Positions 1-11,442 of a DNA stretch of 64,000 nucleotides are shown here, one piece after another; position 1 is the stretch's first letter, and every line of letters begins with the position of its first letter. The DNA is taken from the NCBI GenBank assembly GCA_030761205.1, contig JAULJL010000034.1, positions 2,813,501-2,877,500 of the forward strand, read 5' to 3'. The notes below the pieces were generated by a model, which ran no database searches, was not told the DNA's origin, and saw only the letters and a program-made list of their open reading frames with translations. This DNA comes from Fremontodendron californicum (lineage: Eukaryota > Streptophyta > Magnoliopsida > Malvales > Malvaceae). The position numbers and the translations under genes are program-made.

Positions 1-299
1 GTCTCAAAATATATAATCCATCTTTAGAACAAGGGTAAGGATATAAGTATATTTAGGCTAGGTGTAAGTTCTGGTTACCAATAAAATAGCATATTTAATG
101 TAGGCTCAAATTGGCTCACTAGTGGGGATGTTCTCTTAGAACATTAATAATTGATGGCTGTTTGGCTCTGGTTATAATCCTAATGCCTCTATCATATTCA
201 TGTTGTCACATGTATCAATATAGTCTCAAACGGTTTAAAGCAAGTTCTAGAGAATCATGTAATCATAAGAGCACTCAAGAAAGAAATTAGATTGATATC

Positions 300-1301
300 C
301 TACCAATGTCAATAATGAATCAAGATCCTTACTTTGCAAGTATGATTTTAAACCAAAAGAAAATATTATCTATACTAGTGTTTATAAATGATGATTCATT
401 TTAGCTCATGTTTAAGAGACTAACCTTAGCATTTACCAAAAGCTTCACCTCATCACCTCAATAATATGATTAGCAACAATTACTAGATATAAATAAAATG
501 AAAAGAAATGTAAGAAGCATAAGTAAAAAAAAAGAAAACTAGAGAATGGAAAGAAGAAGAAAACTTAGAGAATTTTATTACAATGGCTAATATCCTACCA
601 ATGTATAATGTATCCTAATACTCATCCAAGGCCCTCTATTTATACACATTTTGGAGAGCTAAATGACAAGAGACAAGCTTTATAAATTTCAAAGGTAGGT
701 ATAATAGGTGGGTGCATTTTTCTAACAATTTTCGTCATATTGTATGACAATTCTGATCAGCCAGCTTGATGGTCGATTTTGTCAATGTTGGAGGCTCGAT
801 ATGATCAAATGGTCTTCTAGAAAAATATGCCCCTATCAGTTACGGATCCATAGCCGTTGGAATCAGATCATTTGCTCATGTGGATCGGAAGATATGGTCA
901 AAATACTAAAACGGTGCAGAACAGACGTCATTGCACATCAGCCAACTTGATGGTTGATTTCGGTAGGGAAAACGACTCCGTTTCAAGAAGTGTAAAACAT
1001 GAAAAAGATAGATATGCCTCTTAAATTTGCACGGTTAAATTTTCAGCCTTATTGCTTCAGTGAAACTCCAGATATAGCTGATATGGCAAAAGGTGTCGGA
1101 ACTGGAACTGAATTGGATTTGCCCTTAATTCTTGATTTAACCTAGTAATCTGAAATCACTCAAAGAAACTCATGAAAAACACTAAATTACATAAAAATAT
1201 AAAAGATCATAAACACAAGTAGACTAAGCAATAATAACTCGTATTTGACACAAAACAATAATAAAACATAACTAAAAACTATATAATTATACGAGTTATC
1301 A
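300..1301 (-). repeat. Truncated LTR, copy B
   Basis: On the minus strand the LTR starts TGATAAC at 1301, directly after a purine tract, and matches the LTR starting at 4507 and the reverse of the one at 14421. It breaks off near 300 and jumps into 3' internal sequence. A TATA-like TATTTATA (637-644, plus reading) marks the LTR promoter. Confidence 0.75.
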
Positions 1302-1314
1302 CACCCCCACACTT
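1302..1314 (-). other. Polypurine tract of LTR copy B
   Basis: On the minus strand this reads AAGTGTGGGGGTG immediately before the LTR start, the expected site for plus-strand priming in an LTR retrotransposon. The identical tract precedes the LTRs at 4507 and 14421. Confidence 0.75.
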
Positions 1315-3149
1315 AGATTGTTGCTAGTCCCTAGCAACGACTCAATAAAAATAAAATAAGAAAATCTAATCTAATCCATTTTCGTAGGAAATCACGGTGG
1401 CACTTAGCATGTGACACAAGCCTTTAAACCCCTAGGTGTCCCTAGTGGACGAGTTTAGTCTCGTGAGGGTTTGCTAGAACGATACCCACAAACATTGAAA
1501 AACTAAAATATAAGTAAACTACATACACTAAAAATATTTACTCCTAATCCTTTCAATATAAATTAGAGACAATCTTTGAACAAGTCTTATAAACTAATCA
1601 ATAGGTCAAAGAATTTCACAAAAATTCATGCTTGAATGTAAATAAATGAGTTAAGCCAATATTAACATAACATATTTCAATCAAAATAGTGCATATTCAA
1701 CTTAATCTCAACTTCTCACTATACTCTCATGATTTTCACTCTTTAAAGTAGTGGTAAAGTGTTTACACTCAATCAATCTCATGAAAACAGTTCTACCATA
1801 TGCTTGCTTGTCCACCTATTCTCCACTATTTAGATCAGACAACTTCATAAATCAAGAGGTCTTTTTTCAAGGTTGTAATGGGGCCAAAGGGTTATAATGT
1901 GGTTAAAGAACAAAAGGATAAAGATATCACAAATGTTCCAAAGAGTTCATAGAGTTTAGAGACATAATAAGATCATACAAATAAATTTCTCAAAACTCTT
2001 ATAAAGCACATAATAACATAGGCTAAATATTCATGTTGAGCCTTTGCTTCATTCTAACCAACTTTGTAACATCTTTTTCTTTACTTTAACTAGAAGTTCA
2101 AGAGAAGATTTTTTTTTTTTTAATATGGGAATGTATTTGACAATGATCCCTTTCTTTTTCTCTTGACTTTTGCCTCTCTCCTCCCCCACACTTATCTTTT
2201 GTTTCTAACCCAAATTTTCAACTAAAAATATCCCTTGTTTTTTTCAATATGTCTCAAAATATATAATCCATCTTTAGAACAAAGGTAAGGATATAAGTAT
2301 ATTTAGGCTAGGTGTAAGTTGTGGTTACCAATAAAACAGCATATTTAATATAGGCTCAAATTGGCTCACTAGTGGGGATGTTCTCTTAGAACATTAATAA
2401 TGGATGGCTGTTTGGCTCTGGTTATAATCCTAATGCCTCTATCATATTCATGTTGTCACATGTATCAATATAGTCTCAAACGGTTTAAAGCAAGTTCTAG
2501 AGAATCATGTAATCATAAGAGCACTCAAGAAAGAAATTAGATTGATTTGTATAATGCATCAATCATTATAGGCTCAAAAACTCACAAGGATGATTATACA
2601 AGTCAGATTAAGTCTAAACATGCTTCTTTCTCAATCAACATATCATATTAACATTGGCTCATAAAAAGGTTGACATCAAGCTCAATTCTCATGAAAATCT
2701 TCTCACTAATAAATCTGTTTTAGACTTATGCAATTCATATCTCATCATTGTATTAAAAAGGAACTAGAACACATTAAAAAATAATAATAATAATAAAGAC
2801 TCATAAAAAAAATAGTAGACAAAAATAAAAGAAATCCTAAATCGTTCCCCCCACACTTAATTCTTACATTGTCCTCAATGTAAGTCTATTAACCCAAATG
2901 AAAGAATCATGTGTAAGAGAAAAGAACTAATAACATAAGAATAGGAATAACTAAGACTCAAAACAAAACAAACTCATGCAACCTAATTAATCCTAAAATA
3001 CTAAACAAAAATTAACAAGTAAACATAAAAAGATTAAAATCAAACTGACAAGGTATGTCTCAAGTCTCCCTTACTCAGACCTTACGGTTGATTTTTCATC
3101 TTCTTTCCTTTCTCTACCATATTCAATTAAGAGAAGCAATAATATTATC

Positions 3150-4507
3150 TATACTAGAGAATCAACAAAAAAAATAAGATAAACAAGATATTAGAGAACA
3201 AAATAAACAAAATATAAAAGAAATTAAACAAGATATAAAAAAACAATAAGAAAAGATGTTGAGGTTAGAGAATCCACTCTTGGTGTTATGCTAAGATTAA
3301 TCTTGTTTTATTACACAATTGAAATCCACACATAAAGGAGGTTCCAATCGGAAGGTTTAGCAATTCAGTCCAAATTGTCCAACGTCCATAGCATATGATA
3401 TTATGTTCATTTGGTGTCCTCAAAACTCATAAAAAGAGTCCAAGCATTCCTTATGCCAAGGTATATGTCTACAACAAATCAAGGTTATGAAACCAAGCAT
3501 TTATTGTGCCATTTTCATTGTCAATAATGAATCAAGATCCCTACTTTGCAAGTATGATTTTAAACCAAAAGAAAATATTATCTATACTAGTGTTTATAAA
3601 TGATAATTCATTTTAGCTCATGTTTAAGAGACTAACCTTAGCATTTACCAAAAGCTTCACCTCATCACCTCAACAATACGATTAGCAACACATACTAGAT
3701 ATGAATAAAATGAAAAGAAATGTAATAAACATAAGTAAAGAAAAAAAAAAACTAGAGAAAGGAAAGAAGAAGAAAACTTAGAGAATTTTATTACAATGGC
3801 TAATATCCTCCCAATCTATTCTAATGCTCATCCAAGGCCCTCTATTTATACACATTTTGGAGAGCTAACTGACAAGAGACAAGCTTTATAAATTTCAAAG
3901 GTAGGTATAATAGGTGGGTGCATTTTTCTAACAATTTTCGTCATATTGTATGGCAATTCTAATCAGCCAGCTTGATGGTCGATTTTGTCAATGTTGGAGG
4001 CTCGATCTGATCAAATGGTCTTCTAGAAAAGTATACCCCTATCAGTTACGGATCCATAGCCGTTGGAATCAGATCATTTGCTCATGTGGATCGGAAGATA
4101 TGGTCAAAATACCAAAACAGGTCAGCACAGACGTCATTGCACATCAGCCAACTTGATGGTCGATTTCGCTAGGGAAAACGACTCCGTTTCAAGAAGTGTA
4201 AAACATGAAAAAGATAGATATTCCTCTTAACTATGCACTGTAAAAATTTCAGCCTTAATGCTTCAGTGAAACTCCAGATATAGCTGATATGGCAAAAGGT
4301 GTCGGAACTGGAACTGAATTGGATTTGCCCTTAATTCTTGATTTAACCTAGTAATCTGAAATCACTCAAAGAAACTCGTCAAAAACACCAAATTACATAA
4401 AAATATAAAATATCATAAACACAATTAGACTAAGCAATAATAACTCGTATTTGACACAAAACAATAATAAAACATAACTAAGAACTATATAATTATACGA
4501 GTTATCA
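3150..4507 (-). repeat. Truncated LTR, copy A
   Basis: The minus-strand LTR begins at 4507 after its purine tract and matches the plus-strand LTR at 14421 up to about 15755. The terminal ~150 bases of the right-hand LTR (the GC-richer end) are missing here and replaced by shuffled LTR fragments at about 3096-3150. It has a TATA-like element at 3843-3850. Confidence 0.75.
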
Positions 4508-4520
4508 CACCCCCACACTT
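4508..4520 (-). other. Polypurine tract of LTR copy A
   Basis: AAGTGTGGGGGTG on the minus strand abuts the LTR start, identical to the tracts at 1302-1314 and 14408-14420. Confidence 0.75.
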
Positions 4521-6245
4521 AGATTGTTGCTAGTCCCTAGCAACGATTCAATAAAAATAAAATAAGAAAATCTAATCTAATCCATTTTCGTTGGAAATCA
4601 CGGTGGCACTTAGCATGTGACACAAGCCTTTAAACCCCTAGGTGTCCCTAGTGGACGAGTTTAGTCTCGTGAGGGTTTGCTAGAACGATACCCACAAACA
4701 TTGAATCACTAAAATATAAGTAAACTACATACACTAAAAATATTTACTCCTAATCCTTTCAATATAAATTAGAGACAATCTTTGAACAAGTCTTATAAAC
4801 TAATCAATAGCTCAAAGAATTTCACAAAAATTCATGCTTGAATGTAAATAAATGAGTTAAGCCAATATTAACATAACATATTTCAATCAAAATAGTGCAT
4901 ATTCAACTTAATCTCAACTTCTCACTATACTCTCATGATTTTCACTCTTTAAAGTAGTGGTAAAGTGTTTACACTCAATCAATCTCATGAAAACAGTTCT
5001 ACCATATGCTTGCTTGTCCACCTATTCTCCACTATTTAGATCATACAACTTCATAAATCAAGAGATCTTTTTTCAAGGTTGTAATGGGGCCAAAGGGTTA
5101 TAATGTAGTTAAAGAACAAAAGGATAAAGATATCACAAAGGTTCCAAAGAGTTCATAGAGTTTAGAGACATAATAAGATCATACAAATAAAACTTCTCAA
5201 AACTCTTATAAAGCACATAATAACATAGGCTAAATATTCATGTTGAGCCTTTGCTTCATTCTAACCAACTTTGTAACATCTTTTTCTTTACTTTAACTAG
5301 AAGTTCAAGAGAAGATTTTTTTTTTTTTAATATGGGAATGTATTTGACAATGATCCCTTTCTTTTTCTCTTGACTTTTGCCTCTCTCCTCCCCCACACTT
5401 ATCTTTCGTTCTAACCCAAATTTTCAAAAAGTATCACTTGTTTTTGCAATATGTCTCAAAATATATAATCCATCTTTAGAACAAGGGTAAGGATATAAGT
5501 ATATTTAGGCTAGGTGTAAGTTCTGGTTACCAATAAAATAGCATATTTAATGTAGGCTCAAATTGGCTCACTAGTAGGGATGTTCTCTTAGAACATTAAT
5601 AATGGATGGCTGTTTGGCTCTGGTTATAATCCTAATGCCTCTATCATATTCATGTTGTCACATGTATCAATATAGTCTCAAACGGTTTAAAGCAAGTTCT
5701 AGAGAATCATGTAATCATAAGAGCACTCAAGAAAGAAATTAGATTGATTTGTATAATGCATCAATCATTATAGGCTCAAAAACTCACAAGGATGATTATA
5801 CAAGTCAGATTAAGTCTAAACATGCTTCTTTCTCAATCAACATATCATATTAACATTGGCTCATAAAAAGGTTGACATCAAGCTCAATTCTCATGAAAAT
5901 CTTCTCACTAATAAATCTGTTTTAGACTTATGCAATTCATATCTCATCATTGTATTAAAGAGGAACTAGAACACATTAAGAAATAATAATAATAATAATA
6001 ATAAAGACTCATAAAAATAAATAGTACACAAAAATAAAAGAAATCCTAAATCGTTTCCCCCACACTTAATTCTTACATTGTCCTCAATGTAAGTCTATTA
6101 ACCCAAATGAAAGAATCATGTGTAAGAGAAAAGAACTAATAACATAAGAATAGGAATAACTAAGACTCAAAACAAAACAAACTCATGCAACCTAAATAAT
6201 CCTAAAATACTTAACAAAAATTAACAAGTAAACATAAAAAGATTA

Positions 6246-6450
6246 AAATCAAACTGACAAGGTATGTCTCAAGTCTCCCTTACTCAGACCTTGTTCAGAA
6301 TGAATACTTCTAAATTGCTTAAAACACAACAAACTTTTTTTTTTTTGAAAGAAGAAATCAAACTGACAAGGTATGTCTCAAGTCTCCCTTACTCAGACCT
6401 TGTTCAGAAAGAATACTTCTAAATGGCTTAAAACACATCAAATTTTTTTT
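6246..6450. repeat. 109-bp tandem duplication in left arm only
   Basis: Two copies of a unit of about 109 bases (first 6246-6354, second from 6355) each run from AATCAAACTGACAAGG to a T-rich tract. The right arm has a single copy at about 12590-12690. The unit is the junction between the cassette's 3' end and the element's 3' internal region. Confidence 0.8.
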
Positions 6451-6576
6451 TTTTTTTTAAATTAGCAAAATATGTCCCCTACCCCCTAGTAAAGGTAGAA
6501 TTTAGGAGATATTACCTGCAGAGGTTGCTAACCACTTATTATAACTGAGACACAACAAACAAAATGTTAGATAATG

Positions 6577-7224
6577 TCACAAAGACAGAGTGCAATCCAC
6601 TCCTTGCTCGTCCATATCTCTTTTTCTTTTTCCGAGTGTTTGCGAAACAACCGTAGCAGATAAATACTCATAAGCTTGGAGCTTTTTGAGTAAATCTTCA
6701 CTGGTTGTAGCAGAAATTATGGTTCTCCTTGCCTCTAAAAACATGAATCCATTATCCACAGCATTATCTAAATATGAAAGCAAATTACTAAAATAACCAT
6801 TAATATTAAGCAAACCAATGGGTTTCTTATTTGTGACCAAAGATGACCAAGAAGCCACGCAAGCTATTTCTTCCAATGTACCCAGACCTCCTGGTAAAGC
6901 AATGAATGCATCGGCAGAATGGTACATGATTGTCATCCGTTCAGGGATACTCCAGACTTGTATTTTCTTACCCACGGTAGGTCCACAAAAACCTGTGAAT
7001 AGTTTTGGCACGATTCCTAGAACTGGACTTCCTCCGGAGTGTGCTGATGTAGCGACTGCTCCCATTAAACCCGTACTACCGCCTCCATAAATCAACTGGA
7101 TCTTTTGTTGGGCAAGTATTACTCCAACTCTTATGGCTTCATCAGCGAATATGTTATTTTTCCCTGGATAAGCACCTCCAAAGACACAAATTTTTTTAAT
7201 GCGCTGGGACGAAGTACTTTCCAT
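6577..7224 (-). CDS. LOG-family cytokinin riboside 5'-monophosphate phosphoribohydrolase, retroelement-borne copy
   Basis: A 215-residue intact frame. LOG enzymes remove ribose 5-phosphate from cytokinin nucleotides, releasing active free-base cytokinin in one step, usually in the cytosol. The family signatures are present: a Rossmann-type N-terminus (KKICVFGGAYPGK, residues about 10-22), YGGGSTGLMG (about 46-55), an arginine in the WSIPERMTIM helix, and the catalytic PGGLGTLEE loop (about 112-120). The usual plant CVFCGS is CVFGGA and the usual PGGYGT is PGGLGT, so this is a divergent member. The length matches the family. Canonical plant LOG genes have several introns; this one has none, suggesting a retrocopy. 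A TATA-like CTATATATTA lies about 45 bases upstream of the ATG. It follows a second cassette gene on the same strand between pol and the LTR. Whether it is expressed is unknown. Confidence 0.8.
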   Translation of the reverse strand: MESTSSQRIKKICVFGGAYPGKNNIFADEAIRVGVILAQQKIQLIYGGGSTGLMGAVATSAHSGGSPVLGIVPKLFTGFCGPTVGKKIQVWSIPERMTIMYHSADAFIALPGGLGTLEEIACVASWSSLVTNKKPIGLLNINGYFSNLLSYLDNAVDNGFMFLEARRTIISATTSEDLLKKLQAYEYLSATVVSQTLGKRKRDMDEQGVDCTLSL

Positions 7225-7261
7225 TTTTTTTTCAAGTGTCTGAAAGAGAATGAGTACATGG

Positions 7262-7276
7262 TGTAATATATAGAGG
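7262..7276 (-). promoter_or_regulatory. TATA-like element upstream of left LOG
   Basis: The minus strand reads CTCTATATATTACAC, ending about 40 bases before the LOG start. The same element is conserved in the other arm (about 11760-11772). It suggests the LOG copy could carry its own promoter, but the implied leader would be very short. Confidence 0.4.
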
Positions 7277-7629
7277 ACTGAGTAATGAATCAGACAAGAG
7301 TAATAATGTCGCCGAAAGTGTATTTGACCTGTCAGAAGAAAATGTTAACCTAACAAAAGATTATTGTGTGATTTCAGGAAGAAAATCAAAAAGAGAAGAA
7401 AAATCAACCGTAAAAGACCAATGCAAAAAAAAAAACGAGAATAATTACACAAATCTAACAACACGTAAATTAAACCGAAATGAAGTTATTGCAAATCAAA
7501 CCAAAATTTGAGAAGTCATTTATTGTAGTTGTGATTGTGGCTCACATCTTCTTCTGGTTTTACGTCCAGAAACGGCTTAAACGCCTTCTATGAGTCGAGG
7601 ATATGCTTCCCATCCAGTTTTCTTACAAG

Positions 7630-8124
7630 CTAGCAAACAGGGTCTTTTAACATCAGATTCCCAAGATGTTGCCATTCCCTTTGGAATTGCGGCCATAAAT
7701 CAAGAATTTCTCTTTGTACGTCTCCACTAGGATGCGTCTCAAGAGAAAGTTGGATATTACCCAAATTCTCCTTACTCATTCCATCCTTAATGAATTCAAT
7801 TTTATCATCTCGATTAGAGGACGGAATCCCAATAGAACGACATTTACCGTTACACGTCCATCGTGCACATTTGTGGCAATTTGAACTCATGCGCTTTGCT
7901 CGTCGCTTCTTTGCAAAAGTGCTTCTACCTGTACCTGGTAAATGCAAAACAGGAAGATATTCATCTTCACGTACCTTGGCTTCAATTATCCAACGTATGT
8001 CTTCAGGAATCCCTTTGTGCATAAGCATTCTTAATCTTTCAAATCGAACTTGGTAAAGCTTCAGTAAAATATTCCGAGGAAAAGGAGGAAATCGTTTCTG
8101 CAATCTTGTGAGAATATCATCCAT
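7630..8124 (-). CDS. Unknown 164-residue cassette protein (nonsense-truncated copy)
   Basis: I do not recognise this protein. It is basic and intronless, with a cysteine/histidine cluster (CHKCARWTCNGKC, residues about 101-113) that could bind zinc, and a helical N-terminus rich in Arg and Leu. The other arm encodes 178 residues; here CAG has become TAG (stop at 7630-7632), removing the last 14 residues. The remaining sequence differs from the right copy by a single Met/Leu change. It lies upstream of LOG on the same strand, about 400 bases apart. It is neither gag, protease nor a recognisable envelope-like protein, so capture from the host genome is the likeliest origin. Confidence 0.6.
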   Translation of the reverse strand: MDDILTRLQKRFPPFPRNILLKLYQVRFERLRMLMHKGIPEDIRWIIEAKVREDEYLPVLHLPGTGRSTFAKKRRAKRMSSNCHKCARWTCNGKCRSIGIPSSNRDDKIEFIKDGMSKENLGNIQLSLETHPSGDVQREILDLWPQFQREWQHLGNLMLKDPVC

Positions 8125-8297
8125 CTTGAAAAAAAATGAAAAAGAAATTGAAAGAGAAATTTATATACAATATCAGTTTTGTGGGTAGCTGATGGAACCG
8201 ACTTAAATAATCACGGAGTACCGTTATCCGCCATTTAACCGGGGTTAAAAAAAATGTTTTTTTTTTTTTTGAAGATTAGTAAAAATTATATTTACAT
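8125..8297. other. 5' flank of left cassette and junction to pol
   Basis: From 8125 to about 8245 is sequence upstream of the cassette that is absent from the right arm; it may be the original leader or promoter of the unknown gene. A T-run (about 8256-8271) then leads into the end of the pol reading frame at 8298. No gene seen. Confidence 0.5.
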
Positions 8298-10860
8298 CTA
8301 GTTATTTTCAAAACAAGGATCAAAAAGAAAAACAACCTCTTCTTGAGTAACATGATTTTCCAAAAAGAGTTTGAGTCTTTGTCCATTTACCTTGAATACG
8401 TTACCATTTTGAGGATTCTCAATGTCAACTACTCCATAATGTTACACATGCTTAACCACAAATGGGCCAGTCCATCTTGATCTCAACTTACCAGGAAATA
8501 TATGAAGTCTAAAATTATAAAGTAGAACTTTTTGCCCAACATCAAATGTTTTTCTTGAAATTAACTTGTCATGAAAGGCTTTAGTTCTTTCTTTATGAAT
8601 TTTAGAATTCTCATATGCATCATTTCTGAGTTCCTCAAGTTCATTTATTTGTAATTTTCGTAAATTAGAAACGTTATCAAGGTTTGAGTTGAACATTTTA
8701 ATGGCCCAATATGCTTTATGCTCAAGTTCCACAGGTAAATGACAAGGTTTCCCATAAACTAGCCTATAAGGAGACATGCCCAATGTTGTTTTAAAAGCTG
8801 TTCGATAGGCCCATAATGCATCGTTAAGTCTAAGAGACCAATCTTTGCGATTTGGATTAACTGTCTTTTCCAAAATTTGTTTAATCTCCCTATTTGCTAA
8901 TTCTACCTGTCCATTTGTCTGCGGGTGATAAGGGGTTGCAACTTTGTGTGTAATGGCATATTTCTTCATTAATGTTTCAAAAATCTTGTTGCAAAAATGT
9001 GTTCCCCCATCACTTATGATAGATCGAGGAATTCCAAATCGACTCAAAATATTTTCTTTTAAAAATTTAATCACTGTTTTGTGATCATTATTTCGACATG
9101 GAATTGCCTCTATCCACTTTGAAACATAATCTATTGCAACTAAAACGTATAAGAAACCAAAAGATGGTGGAAATGGTCCCATGAAATCAATACCCCAATA
9201 GTCAAAAATTTCAATTACAAGAATTGGGTTCAAAGGCATCATGTTTCTTTTCGAAATGAAACCTAATTTTTGACAACTTTCACATGACTTGCAAAAATTA
9301 TATGCATCTTTGAATAAAGTTGGCCAGTAAAATCCACACTGTAAAATTTTTGCAGCAGTTTTCTTTGATGAAAAATGACCACCACATGCCTCGGAATGAC
9401 AAAACTTAATTACACTACTTACCTCATTGTCGGGAATGCATCTTCGAAAAATCTGATCAGGACAATATTTGAACAAGTAAGGGTCATCCCAGTAGAACTT
9501 CTTTACCTCATTCAGAAACTTCCTTTTATCTTGGGGGCTCCATTGAGAAGGAATTTTTCCTGTAGCAAGAAAATTAGCAATGTCAGCAAACCAAGGTGTC
9601 GTGGAGACAATTAGAAGTTGTTCATCAGGAAAAGTATCATTTATTGGTGAGGTTCCAAAAGATTCATCACAAACAAGTCTTGATAAATGATCAGCCACCA
9701 CATTTTCTACTCCTTTTTTATCTCGAATGGTGATGTCAAATTCTTGCAGCAAAAGGATCCACCTCAGCAACCTAGGTTTTGCATCCTTCTTAGAGAGAAG
9801 ATATTTTAAAGCTGCATGATCACTAAAGACAACAATTGATGATCCAACAAGGTAAGATCTGAATTTATCCAATGCAAAAACAACTGCAAGTAATTCCTTT
9901 TCTGTAGTGGAATAATTCATTTGGGCTCTATTTAAAGTTTTACTTGCATAGTAAATTACATGTGGTTTCTTATCTTTCCTTTGTCCTAACACAGCACCAA
10001 CAGCATAGTCACTAGCATCACACATTATTTCAAATGGTAAAGACCAATCAGGAGATCTCATAATAGGAGCAGTAATGAGCATATTTTTGAGTTTTTCAAA
10101 AGCATCTTCATAATCTTTAGTCCATTCAAATGCAGTGTCTTTCATTAAAAGATTACATAGAGGTTTAGATATCGTGCTAAAATGTTTTATGAATCTTCTA
10201 TAAAAACCTGCATGTCCCAAGAATGACCTAATGTCCTTTACTGTCTTTGGTGTAGGTAGATTAGCAATCAATTCAATTTTTGACTTGTCTACCTCAATCC
10301 CTTTTGCAGAAACAATGTGACCTAGTACAATACCTTTAGTGACCATGAAATGACATTTTTCCCAATTAAGAACAAGATTTTTTTCTTCACACCTAATCAA
10401 TACATTTTTCAAATTGGCTAAGCAATCATCAAATGAATCACCAGAAACAGAAAAATCATCCATGAAAATCTCAAGATTACGTTCAATCATGTCACTAAAA
10501 ATACTAAGCATGCATCTTTGAAATGTGGCAGGGGCGTTACATAATCCAAATGGCATTCTACGATATGCAAAAGTACCAAAAGGACATGTAAAAGTGGTTT
10601 TCTCTTGGTCCTCAAGTGCAATGGCAATTTGATTATACCTAGAATATCCATCTAGAAAACAATAAAACTCATGCCCTGCAACTCTTTCTAAGATTTGATC
10701 CATGAAAGGCAAAGGGAAATGATCTTTCCTCGTCACTGAGTTAAGTTTCCTGTAGTCAATGCACATGCGCCAACCAGTAACAGTCCTAGTTGGAATTAAT
10801 TCATTGTTTTCATTATTAACTACAGTAACTCCAGATTTCTTAGGTACGACTTGAGTAGGA
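8298..10860 (-). pseudogene. Athila-like Ty3/gypsy pol fragment (RT, RNase H, integrase)
   Basis: An open frame of 774 codons (8442-10766) extends in frame at both ends. Upstream to about 10860 the frame encodes the typical lead-in to reverse transcriptase (PKKSGVTVV...). Downstream, an in-frame stop at 8442-8444 interrupts the last ~50 codons, which end at 8298-8300. Reverse transcriptase comes first, with an FMDDF active site in place of YxDD. Next is a Ty3-type RNase H (CDASDYAVGAVL ... TTEKELLAVVFAL ... SDHAALKYLL). The integrase has an HHCC zinc finger (CHSEACGGH ... CKSCESCQ) and a D,D,E core (GIDFMGP, SDGGTHF, NREIK). Gag and protease are missing: the 5' end stops abruptly at the palindrome junction. 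FMDDF and the lead-in sequence are typical of Athila-lineage elements. Confidence 0.85.
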
Positions 10861-10905
10861 CTTAGAGAATTTTATTACAAAGCTTCACCTCATCACCTCA
10901 ACAAG
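10861..10905. other. Palindrome junction made of LTR filler
   Basis: Between the truncated pol and the right cassette lie two short LTR-derived pieces: CTTAGAGAATTTTATTACAA (cf. about 3777) followed by AGCTTCACCTCATCACCTCA (cf. about 3652). They are in reversed order relative to the LTR. The filler ends CAAG directly at the ATG of the unknown cassette gene; CAAG also precedes that ATG in the left arm, so the join shows microhomology. This looks like template switching or end-joining repair. Confidence 0.7.
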
Positions 10906-11442
10906 ATGGATGATATTCTCACAAGATTGCAGAAACGATTTCCTCCTTTTCCTCGGAATATTTTACTGAAGCTTTACCAAGTTCGATTTGAAAGATTAAG
11001 AATGCTTATGCACAAAGGGATTCCTGAAGACATACGTTGGATAATTGAAGCCAAGGTACGTGAAGATGAATATCTTCCTGTTTTGCATTTACCAGGTACA
11101 GGTAGAAGCACTTTTGCAAAGAAGCGACGAGCAAAGCGCATGAGTTCAAATTGCCACAAATGTGCACGATGGACGTGTAACGGTAAATGTCGTTCTATTG
11201 GGATTCCGTCCTCTAATCGAGATGATAAAATTGAATTCATTAAGGATGGACTGAGTAAGGAGAATTTGGGTAATATCCAACTTTCTCTTGAGACGCATCC
11301 TAGTGGAGACGTACAAAGAGAAATTCTTGATTTATGGCCGCAATTCCAAAGGGAATGGCAACATCTTGGGAATCTGATGTTAAAAGACCCTGTTTGCCAG
11401 CTTGTAAGAAAACTGGATGGGAAGCATATCCTCGACTCATAG
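10906..11442 (+). CDS. Unknown 178-residue cassette protein (full-length copy)
   Basis: This is the intact version of the gene at 7630-8124. It encodes 178 residues without introns, with the CHKCARWTCNGKC cluster (about 101-113), a basic region before it (FAKKRRAKRMSS) and a C-terminal part ending KLDGKHILDS. The start codon sits exactly at the palindrome junction, so the native upstream region is lost and any transcription would have to start in LTR filler or pol sequence. I cannot assign a family. A short zinc-binding or nucleic-acid-binding protein is possible but rests only on the Cys/His spacing and the basic stretch. Confidence 0.6.
   Translation: MDDILTRLQKRFPPFPRNILLKLYQVRFERLRMLMHKGIPEDIRWIIEAKVREDEYLPVLHLPGTGRSTFAKKRRAKRMSSNCHKCARWTCNGKCRSIGIPSSNRDDKIEFIKDGLSKENLGNIQLSLETHPSGDVQREILDLWPQFQREWQHLGNLMLKDPVCQLVRKLDGKHILDS

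Larger units (their letters stand above)
1..5451 (-). repeat. Tandem units of LTR plus 3' internal region
   Basis: The string beginning GTCTCAAAATATATAATCC recurs at 1, about 2250 and 5452, so the left side is a direct tandem repeat. The full unit (about 2250-5451) is about 3.2 kb. The first unit is about 2.25 kb because about 950 bases are missing near position 295, where a short filler matching LTR sequence at about 589-603 sits. Each unit holds part of the 3' internal region, a purine tract and part of an LTR, all in minus orientation. Unequal recombination between elements or nested insertion would give this layout. Confidence 0.85.
3150..8124 (-). repeat. Left arm of large inverted repeat
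   Basis: This arm is the reverse complement of 10906-15755 and contains LTR copy A, the 3' internal region and the two-gene cassette. The cassette coding parts differ from the other arm at only a handful of positions: the unknown gene differs by two bases seen at protein level, and LOG by six residues plus one indel. The duplication is therefore recent. The arms are separated by a 2.8-kb spacer that is mostly a pol fragment. The outer end is set by loss of match near 3150; the inner end lies within a few bases of the start codon of the first cassette gene. Confidence 0.85.

Noticed and set aside
744..950. Repeated 68-codon open frame (also 3950-4156 and 14772-14978 reverse)
   Set aside because: It lies inside the LTR of the gypsy element and is repeated because the LTR is repeated. 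No family resemblance and no conserved start context; treated as non-coding.
6818..7090. 90-codon frame antisense to LOG (and 11946-12218 in the other arm)
   Set aside because: Shadow of the conserved LOG coding sequence on the opposite strand.
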